NCBI GenBank assembly: GCA_946548895.1
Contig: CAMNQF010000037.1
Coordinates: 1 to 33,941, forward strand
DNA: 33,941 nucleotides
Origin: an uncultured bacterium
Lineage (GTDB): Bacteria; Bacillota; Clostridia; Oscillospirales; Oscillospiraceae
Reading direction: 5' to 3'
Each line of letters begins with the position of its first letter. Within the stretch, counting starts at the first letter, position 1. This document shows, in pieces, positions 16,109 to 25,800 of the stretch. The notes under the pieces were generated by a model. It had not been told where the DNA came from. It ran no database searches and was given only the letters and a program-made list of their open reading frames with translations. The translations under genes were made by a program, and so were the position numbers.

Positions 16109-17257
16109 TCAGGGCAAAAATTCCAATGTTAACGCGCCGCCTACCGAAACCCGCGCCCGGTACAGGGTGCCCGGCCAGCTTTTCCGCAGATGGGGGTCCT
16201 GGATGGGGACGGCTTCCACCGCCGGTTCGCCGGCGCCCTCCAGGCGGATGGAGCCGGCCGGCGTCTCCAGCACACCGCCGCGCCAGACGGGGCGCCGGGC
16301 AAACAGCAGCGACAGCACGGCCTCTTCGCCGCCTTGATAGCGGTCCGTCACCGTCAGGCCCTTCCCGCCGCGCTCCAGCGCCACCCGGCGGGTGTAGGAG
16401 AACCCGCCCCCCGGATAGGTTGGGGCCAGCTCCAGCTCTATAACGGACGTGTTTCCCTCCCGGTACCGCTTCACGCCGGCGGGGGCGTACTGCCTGCCGC
16501 TGCCCTGGACGCGCCCGCCCACGGTGGGCAGATTGTGCCAGTCGGAGCGCATGGTCCAGATGGTGTACCGCTCGGGAGAAAAGGTCTTGGCGGTGTAGGT
16601 CTCCACCCCCACGTCGATGAGCAGGGGCTGTCCCCTGCGGTAGACGATGAGGCTCCCGGCGTCGCAATGGCCGTGGCTGACGCCGTTGTGCCCCGCCCGG
16701 AGGGAGACGCACCAGGTCTCGTCCCGGGCGATCCACAGCCCGGTGCTGGGGTAGAACACCTCCTCCCCGGGGGGGAGCGGGGCGGCCGGGCCGGCCAGCG
16801 CCTGCCCGCAGAGGGCGTCCAGCAGGCGCTCAAAGAGGCTTTTGCTGCCGGGCAGGTCCCGGGTTTCCCGGCGAGACACGTCCGCCGCCGCCAGCTCACA
16901 CAGGCCGGGGGCCCCGGTGCGGCGGCCAAAGAGGTATTCCCCCGCCCCCCGCAGCCCCGCCTTGGGCATACAGTCGGCGTAGTTCAGGTAATAATCCCCG
17001 TCCACATGGACGTTGACGATGTACGCGGCGATGTTTCGGAGCTTTTCCTCCTGGAACAGGGGGGCGAAATGGCCGCCGGAGACCCGGTCCAGCACCTCCA
17101 GCGCCCCCCACAGGGTGATCCCCGCGTGGTGGTAATATTCCGCGCCCTCCTCGCAGCAGCCGTCCGGGCCGTAGCCGTTCAGGAAACAGTCCAGGCTGTA
17201 AGCGGCCTGCTCCGCCACCCGGCGCTTCACGTCCTGGCCGTACCCGGAGGTAAACAC
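16109..17257 (-). pseudogene. Heparinase II/III-like protein lacking its N-terminal part
   Basis: About 380 residues of a heparinase II/III-type polysaccharide lyase/hydrolase. Recognisable blocks are GYGPDGCCEEGAEYYHHAGI (end of the helical toroid, with the conserved EGxxYYxH pattern), then the beta-sheet domain with HNGVSHGHCDAGSLIVYRRG and PLLIDVGVETYTAKTFSPER. Full members have roughly 250-300 additional N-terminal residues forming the toroid. Here family-like sequence begins near GYGQDVKRRVAEQ with no usable start codon; the frame continues upstream only into unrelated sequence overlapping the next gene's leader. A good minus-strand promoter survives at 17351-17379, so an internal deletion after the promoter fits. 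Downstream it converges on the DUF2264 gene, its likely former pathway partner. Confidence 0.72.
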
Positions 17258-17350
17258 CGCTCTCCCGCGCGCCGGAAAAGCGCCGGGGCGCCTGCCCGCG
17301 ACCTGCCGCGACAAATGGCTTCGCGAGGCGTTTTGGCTAGATTCGCAATC

Positions 17351-17379
17351 ATTATACACGGCGGGGCCAAGAATTACAA
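17351..17379 (-). promoter_or_regulatory. Sigma-A-type promoter reading toward the truncated heparinase gene
   Basis: On the minus strand, TTGTAA (17374-17379) and a perfect TATAAT (17351-17356) are separated by 17 bp, with transcription expected from about 17344. There is no intact start codon with a ribosome site between this and the heparinase-like sequence. Confidence 0.6.
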
Positions 17380-17511
17380 CTCCAATGCGAACGCGCAACT
17401 GGCCCTTCCCTTTGGGGCGGTTCCATGATAGAATATGCGGAGAGGGTAATTCCACGGGAAGCGGATTTTACGCGGAAGAACGATTGGGAAAGGAAGCGGG
17501 AGGGGCGCGGA

Positions 17512-18234
17512 GTGAAGAATATTGCCATTGTGGAGGACGAAAACGCCGCCGCCGAGCATCTGACGGCATTCATACAGCGGTACGCCGCCGAGTTTGGTCA
17601 GCAATTCAATATCACGCGGTTTTGCGACGGGGAGGCCTTCCTCCAAAACTACAAAACAGTTTACGCGGTGGTGTTTCTGGACATCCAGATGCCCCGGAAA
17701 AACGGCATGGACGCCGCCGTGGAACTGCGCCGTCACGATAAAAACGTTTCGATCATTTTCATCACGAACCTGGTGCAGTACGCCCTGAAGGGCTACGAGG
17801 TGGACGCGGTGAGCTTTTTGCTCAAGCCGGTAAACTACTACGATTTCTCCCTGAAATTCAAGAAGGCGCTGGACATCTACCTGATGAACGAGGAGCGGAG
17901 CTTTACGGTGAACGCCCCCGGCGGGCTGTGCCGCATCTCCACGGACAAGCTGATGTATGTGGAAATCATCAGCCACCGGCTTCACTACCACCTGATCGAC
18001 GACGTGATCGAGATGACCGGCGTGCTGTCCAATGTGGAACAGGAGCTGGGGGCTTACGGGTTTTTGCGGTGCAACACCTGCTACCTGGTCAACCCAAAGT
18101 TCATCGTGCGGGTGAAGGGCTCCGAGGTGCAGGTGGGGGACCGCACCCTCCAGATCAGCCGCCCGAGGCGGGCCGCGTTTATGGAGGGGCTGACCAACTG
18201 GTACGCCGGGGCGGGGGGTGGGAGCCATGGCTGA
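17512..18234 (+). CDS. LytTR-family response regulator
   Basis: A 240-residue regulator. Residues 1-120 are the receiver (IVEDENAAAEHL acidic pocket, phospho-acceptor Asp57 in VFLDIQMP, Lys in FLLKPVNYYDF). Residues ~140-235 are a LytTR DNA-binding domain (GGLCRISTDKLMYVEIISHR, then RCNTCYLVNPKFIVRVKGSEV). GTG at 17512 is chosen because GGAGG lies 8 nt upstream and the receiver starts there; the frame runs back to 17425 without family features. It overlaps the kinase gene by 8 nt, so the two form a pair of the AgrA/AgrC class. A possible -10 (TAGAAT, 17429-17434) lacks a good -35. The GH16, GT2 and GH3 genes that follow on the same strand are its likely targets (inference). Confidence 0.9.
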   Translation: MKNIAIVEDENAAAEHLTAFIQRYAAEFGQQFNITRFCDGEAFLQNYKTVYAVVFLDIQMPRKNGMDAAVELRRHDKNVSIIFITNLVQYALKGYEVDAVSFLLKPVNYYDFSLKFKKALDIYLMNEERSFTVNAPGGLCRISTDKLMYVEIISHRLHYHLIDDVIEMTGVLSNVEQELGAYGFLRCNTCYLVNPKFIVRVKGSEVQVGDRTLQISRPRRAAFMEGLTNWYAGAGGGSHG

Positions 18235-19591
18235 GGTCAATGGAATCTACCAAAAAATTATCCTGGAATTCCTGTTTGAGCTGTATGTGTTTTACGCCCT
18301 CACCACGCGAAAGCTGAACCGGGCGCCCCGGTTCTGGGCGCGGGCCCTGGGCGGCGCCGGCGCGGTTTTGGCGCTGGCCTATGGCGCGGCCCTGCTCTAC
18401 CGCTCCTTTGGAAACACGGCCCCGGGACGGATCGGCATTTACATCGCCCTGTTCGCCGCCACCGTGGCCCATGCGCGGCTGTGCTTTGACGAGTCCTTCC
18501 CCACGGTCCTGTTTTGCTGCAATGTGGCCTACGCCGCCCAAAACCTGTGTTATAAGCTGTACTTGATTCTATGGTGCGGCGGGGAGGCGCTGCGCTGGTA
18601 TGACGGCTGGGGCTGGCGGTTTGACTTCAACTACCACCTGATGTACTACAGCTTTTTCGCCCTGGCGGTGACGGCGGTCTATTGGGCGTTTATCCGCCCC
18701 CTGCTCCGGCATATGTCCGGCGGGCGGCTGAATTATCAGACCTTTGCCATTGCCGTCCTGGTACTGAGCATCACGGTCATCCTGTGCTCGGTGGAGGACG
18801 TCTATTTTGCCCAGCTGTGCGTGGGCCGAGAAAACCGGTTTGAGGTCCCGGCGTACTTCTTCCTGCGGCAGTCAGGCAACCTGTTTTCGGTGATGTGCTG
18901 CGCCATCGTCCTGCTCCTCACATCCAGGACCGTGGAGCAGCGGGAACTTCAGCAGGAGGTGGAATACCTCCAGCACGCGGTGCATCAGAGCGAGCTGCAA
19001 TACGAAATCTCCCGGGACACCATCGACCTGATTAACGTCAAGTGCCACGACATTCGGTACAAGCTGGGCGCGCTGACGGCGCAGGGAGAGCGGATGCGGC
19101 CCGAGGCGGTGGCCGACCTTCAAAAGAGCATCTCCATCTACGACGCCAAGGTGGAGACGGGCAACCAGTTCTTAGACGTCCTGCTCACGGAAAAAAGCCT
19201 CTACTGCGAGCAAAACGGCATCACGTTTTCCTGCATGGCGGACGGGGCCAGGCTCACCTTTATGGACGACGGCGACCTGTACTGCCTGTTCGGAAACATC
19301 ATCGACAACGCCCTGGAAGCGGTCAAGGCCATTGAGGACCAGCAGCGGCGCATTATCAACCTGGTGGTGAAGGCCCGGGGCGATATGCTCGTGATCCAGT
19401 CGGACAATTATTTTGACGGGGAACGCGCCTTCGAGGGCGGCCTGCCCGTCACCACCAAGGCGGACCGAAATTATCACGGGTTCGGGATGCGGAGCATTCG
19501 GATGATCGTCCACAAGTACGAGGGGGAACTGACGGCCCATGTGGCGGACGGCATCTTCCACCTGAATATTTTGTTCAGTCTCGCCCCATAA
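18227..19591 (+). CDS. HPK10/AgrC-type sensor histidine kinase (GHKL)
   Basis: A 454-residue membrane sensor. Six or seven hydrophobic helices fill residues ~8-235, with little extracellular loop sequence, as in peptide- or membrane-sensing AgrC/VirS-like kinases. A coiled-coil-like linker (EQRELQQEVEYLQHAVHQSE) leads to the phospho-acceptor His274 in NVKCHDIRYKL, followed by a GHKL ATPase domain with N-box NIIDNALEAV and G-box GFGMRSI. The ATG at 18227 overlaps the end of the regulator gene, with a G-rich ribosome site 8 nt upstream. No AgrB/AgrD-type peptide-signal genes are nearby, so its stimulus is unknown. A strong terminator follows at 19663. Confidence 0.9.
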   Translation: MAEVNGIYQKIILEFLFELYVFYALTTRKLNRAPRFWARALGGAGAVLALAYGAALLYRSFGNTAPGRIGIYIALFAATVAHARLCFDESFPTVLFCCNVAYAAQNLCYKLYLILWCGGEALRWYDGWGWRFDFNYHLMYYSFFALAVTAVYWAFIRPLLRHMSGGRLNYQTFAIAVLVLSITVILCSVEDVYFAQLCVGRENRFEVPAYFFLRQSGNLFSVMCCAIVLLLTSRTVEQRELQQEVEYLQHAVHQSELQYEISRDTIDLINVKCHDIRYKLGALTAQGERMRPEAVADLQKSISIYDAKVETGNQFLDVLLTEKSLYCEQNGITFSCMADGARLTFMDDGDLYCLFGNIIDNALEAVKAIEDQQRRIINLVVKARGDMLVIQSDNYFDGERAFEGGLPVTTKADRNYHGFGMRSIRMIVHKYEGELTAHVADGIFHLNILFSLAP

Positions 19592-19662
19592 ATGACAGAT
19601 TTGGAAGAAATTTGTTCCCTGCCGCCCTTTGGTGTGCAAAGTAAGTAAAAATCGTGCAGTTT

Positions 19663-19705
19663 AAGGAACGCCCATTGCCAGCGGGCGTTCCTTTTATTAT
19701 ATTAT
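19663..19705 (+). terminator. Intrinsic terminator after the two-component genes
   Basis: AAGGAACGCCC pairs perfectly with GGGCGTTCCTT (11-bp stem, 9-nt loop), followed by TTTTATTATATTAT. It separates the regulator pair from the GH16 gene, which therefore needs its own promoter in 19700-19830; I see no consensus promoter and no clear pair of LytTR boxes there. Confidence 0.82.
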
Positions 19706-19843
19706 CGACAGAAAGAGCGGTACGCGGCGTGAATCCTTTGTAGCAAACGTAAAAAAATGCCAGCCGGGCACGGCGGCCTGCGAACGTGGTCACAAAGCGC
19801 GGCGACGCGCTGTGAATAAATATGTGAGAAGGAGAAACGAGCG

Positions 19844-21391
19844 ATGAAAAAGAAGATTCTTGCGATGCTGCTGGCTTTGGCCATGACCGTGGCGCTGGCC
19901 GCCTGCCAGCCCAGCGCCAGCCAGCCTACCGGCACGCCCTCCGGGGCCGGCGGCGGGGAGAGCGCCGCCCCCGTGGACGCCCCCATGCTGGCCGACTTTT
20001 CCGCCGGGGCGGTGGAGGCGTTCTTCCCCTCCGACGGCTGGTCCAACGGCAGCGTGTTCAACGTGTGGTGGAAGGGCGACATGGTCACTTATTCGGACAA
20101 CCAGCTCCACCTGGGCATCGCCGACGCCAAGGGCGAGGTGGAACAGGGCTACTACGGCGGCGAGGCCCGCACGGGGCTTTACTACGGCTACGGCGACTAC
20201 ATCGTGAAAATGAAGCCCGCCAAGGCGGAGGGCACCGCCAGCACCTTCTTCACCTGCACCGGCCCCTACGACATCAACGCGGAGGGCAACCCCAACCCCT
20301 GGGACGAAATCGACATCGAGTTTTTGGGCAAGGACACCACCGGCGTCCAGTTCAACTACTTTGTCAACGGCCAGGGAGGCCACGAGTACTGGTACGACCT
20401 GGGCTTTGACGCCTCCGAGGAGTTTCACGAGTACGGCTTCCGCTGGAGGGAGGACTCCATCTCCTGGCTGGTGGACGGCAAAGAGGTGTACACCGTCACC
20501 GCCGGCGCGGACACGCCCTTGCCCTCCACCCCGGGGCGTATTCTGATGAACTACTGGTGCGGCACCCCCGACGCCGAGGGCTGGATGGGCAAGTACGCGC
20601 TCAACGGCGCCACCGCCGACTACCAGTGGGTCAAGACCTCCGCCCGGGGCCGGGAGCTGGTGCCCACCGAGGGCGGCAGCGGGGACGGGACCATGGACGG
20701 CCTGGACGTGAACTTTGCCAACGGCGCGGCGGCGGACGGCAGCGTGTTTGCCTCTGACGGCTGGTCCAACGGCAGCGTGTTCAACGTGTGGTGGAAGGGC
20801 GACATGGTCACTTATTCGGACAACCAGCTCCACCTGGGCATCGCCGACGCCAAGGGCGAGGTGGAACAGGGCTACTACGGCGGCGAGGCCCGCACGGGGC
20901 TTTACTACGGCTACGGCGACTACATCGTGAAAATGAAGCCCGCCAAGGCGGAGGGCACCGCCAGCACCTTCTTCACCTGCACCGGCCCCTACGACATCAA
21001 CGCGGAGGGCAACCCCAACCCCTGGGACGAAATCGACATCGAGTTTTTGGGCAAGGACACCACCGGCGTCCAGTTCAACTACTTTGTCAACGGCCAGGGA
21101 GGCCACGAGTACTGGTACGACCTGGGCTTTGACGCCTCCGAGGAGTTTCACGAGTACGGCTTCCGCTGGAGGGAGGACTCCATCTCCTGGCTGGTGGACG
21201 GCAAAGAGGTGTACACCGTCACCGCCGGCGCGGACACGCCCTTGCCCTCCACCCCGGGGCGTATTCTGATGAACTACTGGTGCGGCACCCCCGACGCCGA
21301 GGGCTGGATGGGCAAGTACGCGCTCAACGGCGCCACCGCCGACTACCAGTGGATCAAGACCACCGCCACCGGCGTCAGCCTGGGCGGCTGA
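19844..21391 (+). CDS. Lipoprotein with two tandem lichenase-type GH16 domains
   Basis: A 515-residue surface lipoprotein (LAAC lipobox, Cys21). After a Ser/Gly/Pro linker come two GH16 domains, residues ~47-266 and ~285-513. Both are close to Bacillus-type lichenases that cut mixed-linkage (1,3;1,4)-beta-glucan, with the catalytic core DEIDIEFLGKDTT: nucleophile Glu155, Asp157, acid/base Glu159 in domain 1, and Glu396, Asp398, Glu400 in domain 2. Both therefore look active. Aromatic substrate-cleft residues (GYYGGEARTGLYYGYGDYIV, HEYWYDLGFDAS) are kept. The central 597 bp of the two domains are identical, whereas domain edges and the linker (VPTEGGSGDGTMDGLDV) differ. ATG is preceded by AAGGAG. 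Followed by a hairpin and a GT2 gene; no transporter is adjacent. Confidence 0.93.
   Translation: MKKKILAMLLALAMTVALAACQPSASQPTGTPSGAGGGESAAPVDAPMLADFSAGAVEAFFPSDGWSNGSVFNVWWKGDMVTYSDNQLHLGIADAKGEVEQGYYGGEARTGLYYGYGDYIVKMKPAKAEGTASTFFTCTGPYDINAEGNPNPWDEIDIEFLGKDTTGVQFNYFVNGQGGHEYWYDLGFDASEEFHEYGFRWREDSISWLVDGKEVYTVTAGADTPLPSTPGRILMNYWCGTPDAEGWMGKYALNGATADYQWVKTSARGRELVPTEGGSGDGTMDGLDVNFANGAAADGSVFASDGWSNGSVFNVWWKGDMVTYSDNQLHLGIADAKGEVEQGYYGGEARTGLYYGYGDYIVKMKPAKAEGTASTFFTCTGPYDINAEGNPNPWDEIDIEFLGKDTTGVQFNYFVNGQGGHEYWYDLGFDASEEFHEYGFRWREDSISWLVDGKEVYTVTAGADTPLPSTPGRILMNYWCGTPDAEGWMGKYALNGATADYQWIKTTATGVSLGG
20033..20629 (+). repeat. Direct repeat copy 1 within the GH16 gene (597 bp)
   Basis: Line-by-line comparison shows 597 bases identical to 20756-21352, offset 723 bp, including all third codon positions. 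Identity stops abruptly at both ends (C versus T at 20032/20755; G versus A at 20630/21353) although homologous but diverged protein sequence continues beyond. Confidence 0.97.
20756..21352 (+). repeat. Direct repeat copy 2 within the GH16 gene (597 bp)
   Basis: Identical partner of 20033-20629. It covers most of the second GH16 domain, including its catalytic core. Confidence 0.97.
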
Positions 21392-21411
21392 CGGGCCTGT
21401 TATAGACATCG

Positions 21412-21443
21412 GGGTTCCCGCCCCAAACCGGGGGCGGGAACCC
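21412..21443. terminator. 13-bp hairpin between GH16 and GT2 genes
   Basis: GGGTTCCCGCCCC pairs perfectly with GGGGCGGGAACCC around a 6-nt loop, 20 bp after the GH16 stop. It is followed by A residues, not T, so it is likely a weak terminator or an mRNA-stabilising hairpin within the operon. No separate promoter for the GT2 gene is visible. Confidence 0.55.
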
Positions 21444-21472
21444 AAAAAAGAATTGGATGAGTGTGGAATAAC

Positions 21473-22807
21473 ATGGGATATTTGACAACTCTTGCAATTG
21501 TTTTTATTGCCATCTGGTGCTGTTTTTTCCTCCTGCTGTTCCATTACGGCGTGTTTGCCCTGATTGGGGTGTTCCGGCGGAAAACCTATCCCAAGGCGGA
21601 CCGCCTGCTGAAATACGGTGTTGTCATCGCGGCCAGGAACGAGGAGGCGGTGATCGGCCCCCTGCTGGACAGCATCCGGGCAAACGCCTACCCCCAGGAA
21701 AAGCTGGTGGTATTTGTGGCCGCCCACAACTGCACCGACCGCACCGCCCAGATTGCCCGGGCGCACGGCGCCAATGTCTACGAGTATGACAACCCGGCGG
21801 AACGGACGGCGGGCTACGCATACCGCTACCTGTTCGACAGGATTAACGCCGAGTGGGGCGGCGCGGGGATCGACGGCTTTTTCATCATCAACGCCGACAA
21901 CGTCCTCGCCCCGGACTACATCTCCAAAATGAACGACGCCTTCGTGGCCACCGGCGGGGAGCACGTGATCACCTCCTACCGCAACTCCCGCAACTTCGGC
22001 AGCAACTATATGTCCTGCCTGTACGGCATCTACTTCATCTCCGCCTGCCGCTTTGAGGCCCGGGGCCGTACGGTGTGCGGGTGCAGCACCCGGGTGTCCG
22101 GCACCGGATACCTCTTTCCCCCGGCGCTGGTGGAACGGGGCTGGGAATATGTCACCCTCACCGAGGACTGGGAGTTCACCGCCGACCAGTTGGCCCGGGG
22201 CAGCAAGGTGCTCTACTGCGACGAGGCGGAGTTCTTTGACGAGCAGCCCCTCACCGTGAAGGTAATGCTCCGCCAGCGGCTGCGCTGGGCCAGGGGACAC
22301 ATGATCGTATTTTTCACCCGGTTCCGGGAGCTGATGAAAAGCCTGTTTTCCAGGGGAAACGGGCTGGACGGGAAGGGACGGTTTTCCGTGTTCGATATCT
22401 CCGCCAGCATTCTGCCCCTGGGCGTCATCAGCGTGGCCCTGCTGCTGGTCCAGCTGGGGTGCGTCGCCCTGTGCCCCCTGTTCGGGTATGACGCGGAGCG
22501 GGTCTGGCGGGTCTACGGGCTGGTATCCCTGGCGCTGTTCGCGCTGTCCTATGGGCTCACCATGCTGGGCGCGGTGCTGCTGATTTTCCTGGAGCGGGCC
22601 CGCATCCGAAACGTGGGGGCGGGCAAACTGGCGGCGGCGGTGGCGCTATGGCCCTTATTCCTGCTGGTAAACGTATTTTTGGACGTGGCCGCGCTGTTCC
22701 TCCGAAACTTGGAGTGGAAAGTGATCCCCCATGTGGGCGCTCCAAACCCGGAGTGGGTCCGGCGGCGGAGCGTCTGTGAGCGAGATCCCAATAAAACGAT
22801 GATTTAG
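21473..22807 (+). CDS. Membrane-bound GT2 family glycosyltransferase (processive beta-glycan synthase-like)
   Basis: A 444-residue enzyme with one or two N-terminal TM helices (residues ~5-33), a cytosolic GT-A domain (~48-300) and three C-terminal helices, an architecture of cellulose/chitin/hyaluronan-synthase-like enzymes that polymerise and extrude a chain. Motifs are VVIAARNEE, AAHNCTD (residues 83-89), NADN at 140-143 where a DxD motif normally sits, TED at 230-232 and QRLRW at 268-272 (QxxRW, the processivity signature). The metal-binding first Asp is Asn here. ATG 21473 is chosen; GTG 21461 is possible and neither has a strong ribosome site. Flanked by a lichenase lipoprotein and a GH3 enzyme, it may make a beta-glucan. 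Product inferred, not shown. Confidence 0.85.
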   Translation: MGYLTTLAIVFIAIWCCFFLLLFHYGVFALIGVFRRKTYPKADRLLKYGVVIAARNEEAVIGPLLDSIRANAYPQEKLVVFVAAHNCTDRTAQIARAHGANVYEYDNPAERTAGYAYRYLFDRINAEWGGAGIDGFFIINADNVLAPDYISKMNDAFVATGGEHVITSYRNSRNFGSNYMSCLYGIYFISACRFEARGRTVCGCSTRVSGTGYLFPPALVERGWEYVTLTEDWEFTADQLARGSKVLYCDEAEFFDEQPLTVKVMLRQRLRWARGHMIVFFTRFRELMKSLFSRGNGLDGKGRFSVFDISASILPLGVISVALLLVQLGCVALCPLFGYDAERVWRVYGLVSLALFALSYGLTMLGAVLLIFLERARIRNVGAGKLAAAVALWPLFLLVNVFLDVAALFLRNLEWKVIPHVGAPNPEWVRRRSVCERDPNKTMI

Positions 22808-22818
22808 GAGGGTTTCCT

Positions 22819-25800
22819 GTGGCAAAAGAAAAAGGAAAAAAACGCTTGAGCGCAAAGGCGTTTACCGCCATCGTCGCGTCCCTGCTGGCGGTTCTTTTGG
22901 CGTTCTCCCTTGTGCTGTCCGTCGTCACCACCTCCAGGTTTGACCTGGTGCTCCGGGATATCTTCGGCGAGACGGATTTCAGCGGCGGCGGCCCGGACCA
23001 TGGCGTTGACGCGGCCTATTACACCAGGGATATCGCGGACTCCAAGGAGCTCCAGGCCGCCGAGCAGGCCTATGCCCGCAGGGCGGGGGCCGAGGGCTTC
23101 GTGCTCCTCTACAACAAGGCGGAGGGCGGCAAGGGCCTGCCCGTGGCGGCGGGATCCAAGTTGAGCCTGTTCTCCTCCTCCTCGGTGGACCTGCTGGCCG
23201 GCGGCACCGGCTCCGGCGTGTCCACCATCTCCAGCGATATGCGCACCGCCCTCACCGAGCAGGGCTTCTCCGTGAATGAGGCGCTGTGGAAGTTCTACAG
23301 CGACAACCACGGCACCTACACCCGGGGCGGCGGCTCCATCATGTACGGCGGCGCGGAGGACTGGACCATCCGGGAGGCCCCCGTCTCCGCCATCCCCAGC
23401 GCCGCCAAAAGCGAGGCGGAGGGCACCATCCCCGTGTTCTTCCTGGCCCGCACCGGCGGCGAGGGCCGGGACCTGGGCCGCTACATGGGTGAGTGGACCA
23501 AGGAGGCCGCGGACCGCCAAAAGCACTATCTGGAGCCCAACTCCGTGGAGCTGGAGGTCATCCAGTACCTGAACGATAACTTTGACAACGTGATCCTGGT
23601 GGTCAACACCAACAACGCCTTCGAGCTGGGCTGGGTGGCCGACTACCCCAACATCAGCGCGGTGCTGTGGGCCCCCGGAGCCGGCGGCGACACCTGCCGC
23701 TCCATCGCCGACGTTCTCAGCGGGGCGGTCAACCCCTCCGGCCACCTGGTGGACACCTTCGCCTATGACGCCTTTTCCTCCCCCGCCATGCAGAACATGG
23801 GGGATATGATGCTGGTCAACGGCGGGCAGGATGTGGAGGCCGCCGTGTTCTATGACGAGGGCATCTACGTGGGCTACAAGTACTATGAGACCCGCTACTT
23901 CGACAAGGCGCTGAACCAGGGCAACCCCGGGGACTATGACTACGCGGCCACCGTGCAGTACCCCTTCGGTTACGGCGTCTCCTACACCACCTTTGAGTGG
24001 TCTGATTTTAAGGTGGGTCAGATGGACGCGGACGGCAATATTGAGCTCAGTGTAACAGTGAAGAACACCGGCGCGGTTACGGGCCGGGACGTGGTGCAGG
24101 TCTACCTCAACGCGCCCTACACCGATTATGACAAGGCCAACCACATTGAGAAGTCCGCCGTCTCCCTGGTGGGCTTTGAAAAGACCGGCGAGCTTCAGCC
24201 CGGCCAGTCCGAGACAGTCACTGTCGCCGTGAACCGCAAGGACTTCATCTCCTACGACGACGTGAACGCCAAAACCTACATCCTGGAGGCGGGGGACTAT
24301 CTTCTCACCGCGGCGGAGAACGCCCACGCCGCCGCCGACAACTTCCTGGCCTATAGCGGGCAGGAGGTGGAGCCCCTGTTCGGCGGGGCGGACGCCTCCT
24401 TTGTGGGCGAGTGGACCTACAGCTACAGCGGCAACGGCGGGGTGGACAACGCAACCTACGCCGTATCCCTCGCCGGCGTGGAGGTGACCAACCAGTTCGA
24501 CCACGCGGTGTACGACGAGCTCACCCCCCGGGACCAGTACCTGACCCGCCAGGACTGGGCGGGCACCTTCCCCCAGACCCACGGCAACCAGGACAGCAAG
24601 CGCCAGAGCCCCTTCAGCGAGAGGAACGGCTTCACTTGGGAGGTGGAGGTGTCCGACGCCATCCGGGACGCCATCCGGGCCAAGGGCGTGGGCGCGTCCA
24701 TGAACCCCATGACCGAGGAGGAGGCCGCCGCCATGGCGGGCCAGTACGGCAGGAACGGCGATTTGGAGCTCATCGACTTCCGGGGCCGTGACTTCGACGA
24801 GGTGGAAGCCGAGGGCGGCTGGGACGCCCTTATCGACCAGATGGACGTGAGCGAGCTGGAGGCCATCATCCGCAACGGCGGCTACCAGACCCTGGGCTCC
24901 GCCAACGTCTCCAAGCCCCGGGCTATCGACTACGACGGCCCCTCCGGGCTGAACGAGGGCGGCATCACCCATGAGCCCTACTCCATCACCTATCCCTGCG
25001 CCACCAACCTGGCCGCCAGCTGGGACCGGCAGAACTCCTACGACCACGGCTACTACGTGGGCGAGGACGCCCTGGCCGCCGACGGCAACTGGGGCAGCCA
25101 TCAGTATGTGGGCCTCATCACCGGCTGGTACGCCCCCGCCATGAACATCCACCGCACCCCCTTCGCCGGGCGCAACTTTGAGTACTACTCCGAGGACGGC
25201 TTCATGTCCGGCGAATTCGCCCGGGAGGCCTCCGTGGCCTGCGCCGAGAAGGGCGTGTACGCCTACATCAAGCACTTCGCCCTCAACGACCAGGAGGACC
25301 ACCGCAGCCACGTGGCCACCTTCTCCAACGAGCAGGCCATCCGGGAGATCTACCTGAAGCCCTTCCAGACCTGCATCGAGGAGCGGGGAACCACCCCCAT
25401 CAAAGTCCAGGAGTATGATGAGAGCTCCAAGTCCTACACCGAAAAAGAGGTGGAGATTCCCGCCGTCATGGCGGTGATGTCCTCCTTCAACCGCATCGGC
25501 TGTACCTGGGCGGGGGGCAACTACAATCTGCTCACCGGGGTGCTGCGCCGTGAGTGGGGCTTCGACGGCACCGTCATCACCGACTACGACGGCGGCGGCA
25601 CCATGGACACCGAGCAGTGCGTCCGGGCCGGCGGCGACCTGAAGCTCACCGGCTTCGAGGTGAACGCGCCCATCGACGTGAGCAATCCCGCTTCCCAGTA
25701 CTTTGCCCGGCAGGCCATCAAGCACATCCTGTACACCACCGTGAACTCCAACGCCATGAACGGCATTGTCCACGGCACCTCCGTGGGTGAACTGCCCTTC

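Noticed and set aside
17425-17511. Upstream ATG for the LytTR regulator
   Set aside because: The 29 extra residues lack family similarity, and a GTG with a well-spaced GGAGG begins exactly at the receiver domain.
19592-19648. An 18-codon frame after the HPK10 kinase as an AgrD-like signal peptide
   Set aside because: No Shine-Dalgarno site, too short for AgrD (usually over 40 residues with an amphipathic leader and acidic tail), and no AgrB nearby.
19706-19843. LytTR binding sites or sigma-A promoter upstream of the GH16 lipoprotein
   Set aside because: I looked for paired imperfect direct repeats and -35/-10 hexamers with 16-18 bp spacing and found none good enough to list, although a promoter must exist here after the terminator.
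20033-21352. Repeats considered as a CRISPR array or mobile element
   Set aside because: There are only two copies, both coding GH16 domains in frame, with no terminal inverted repeats, transposase or short spacer pattern.
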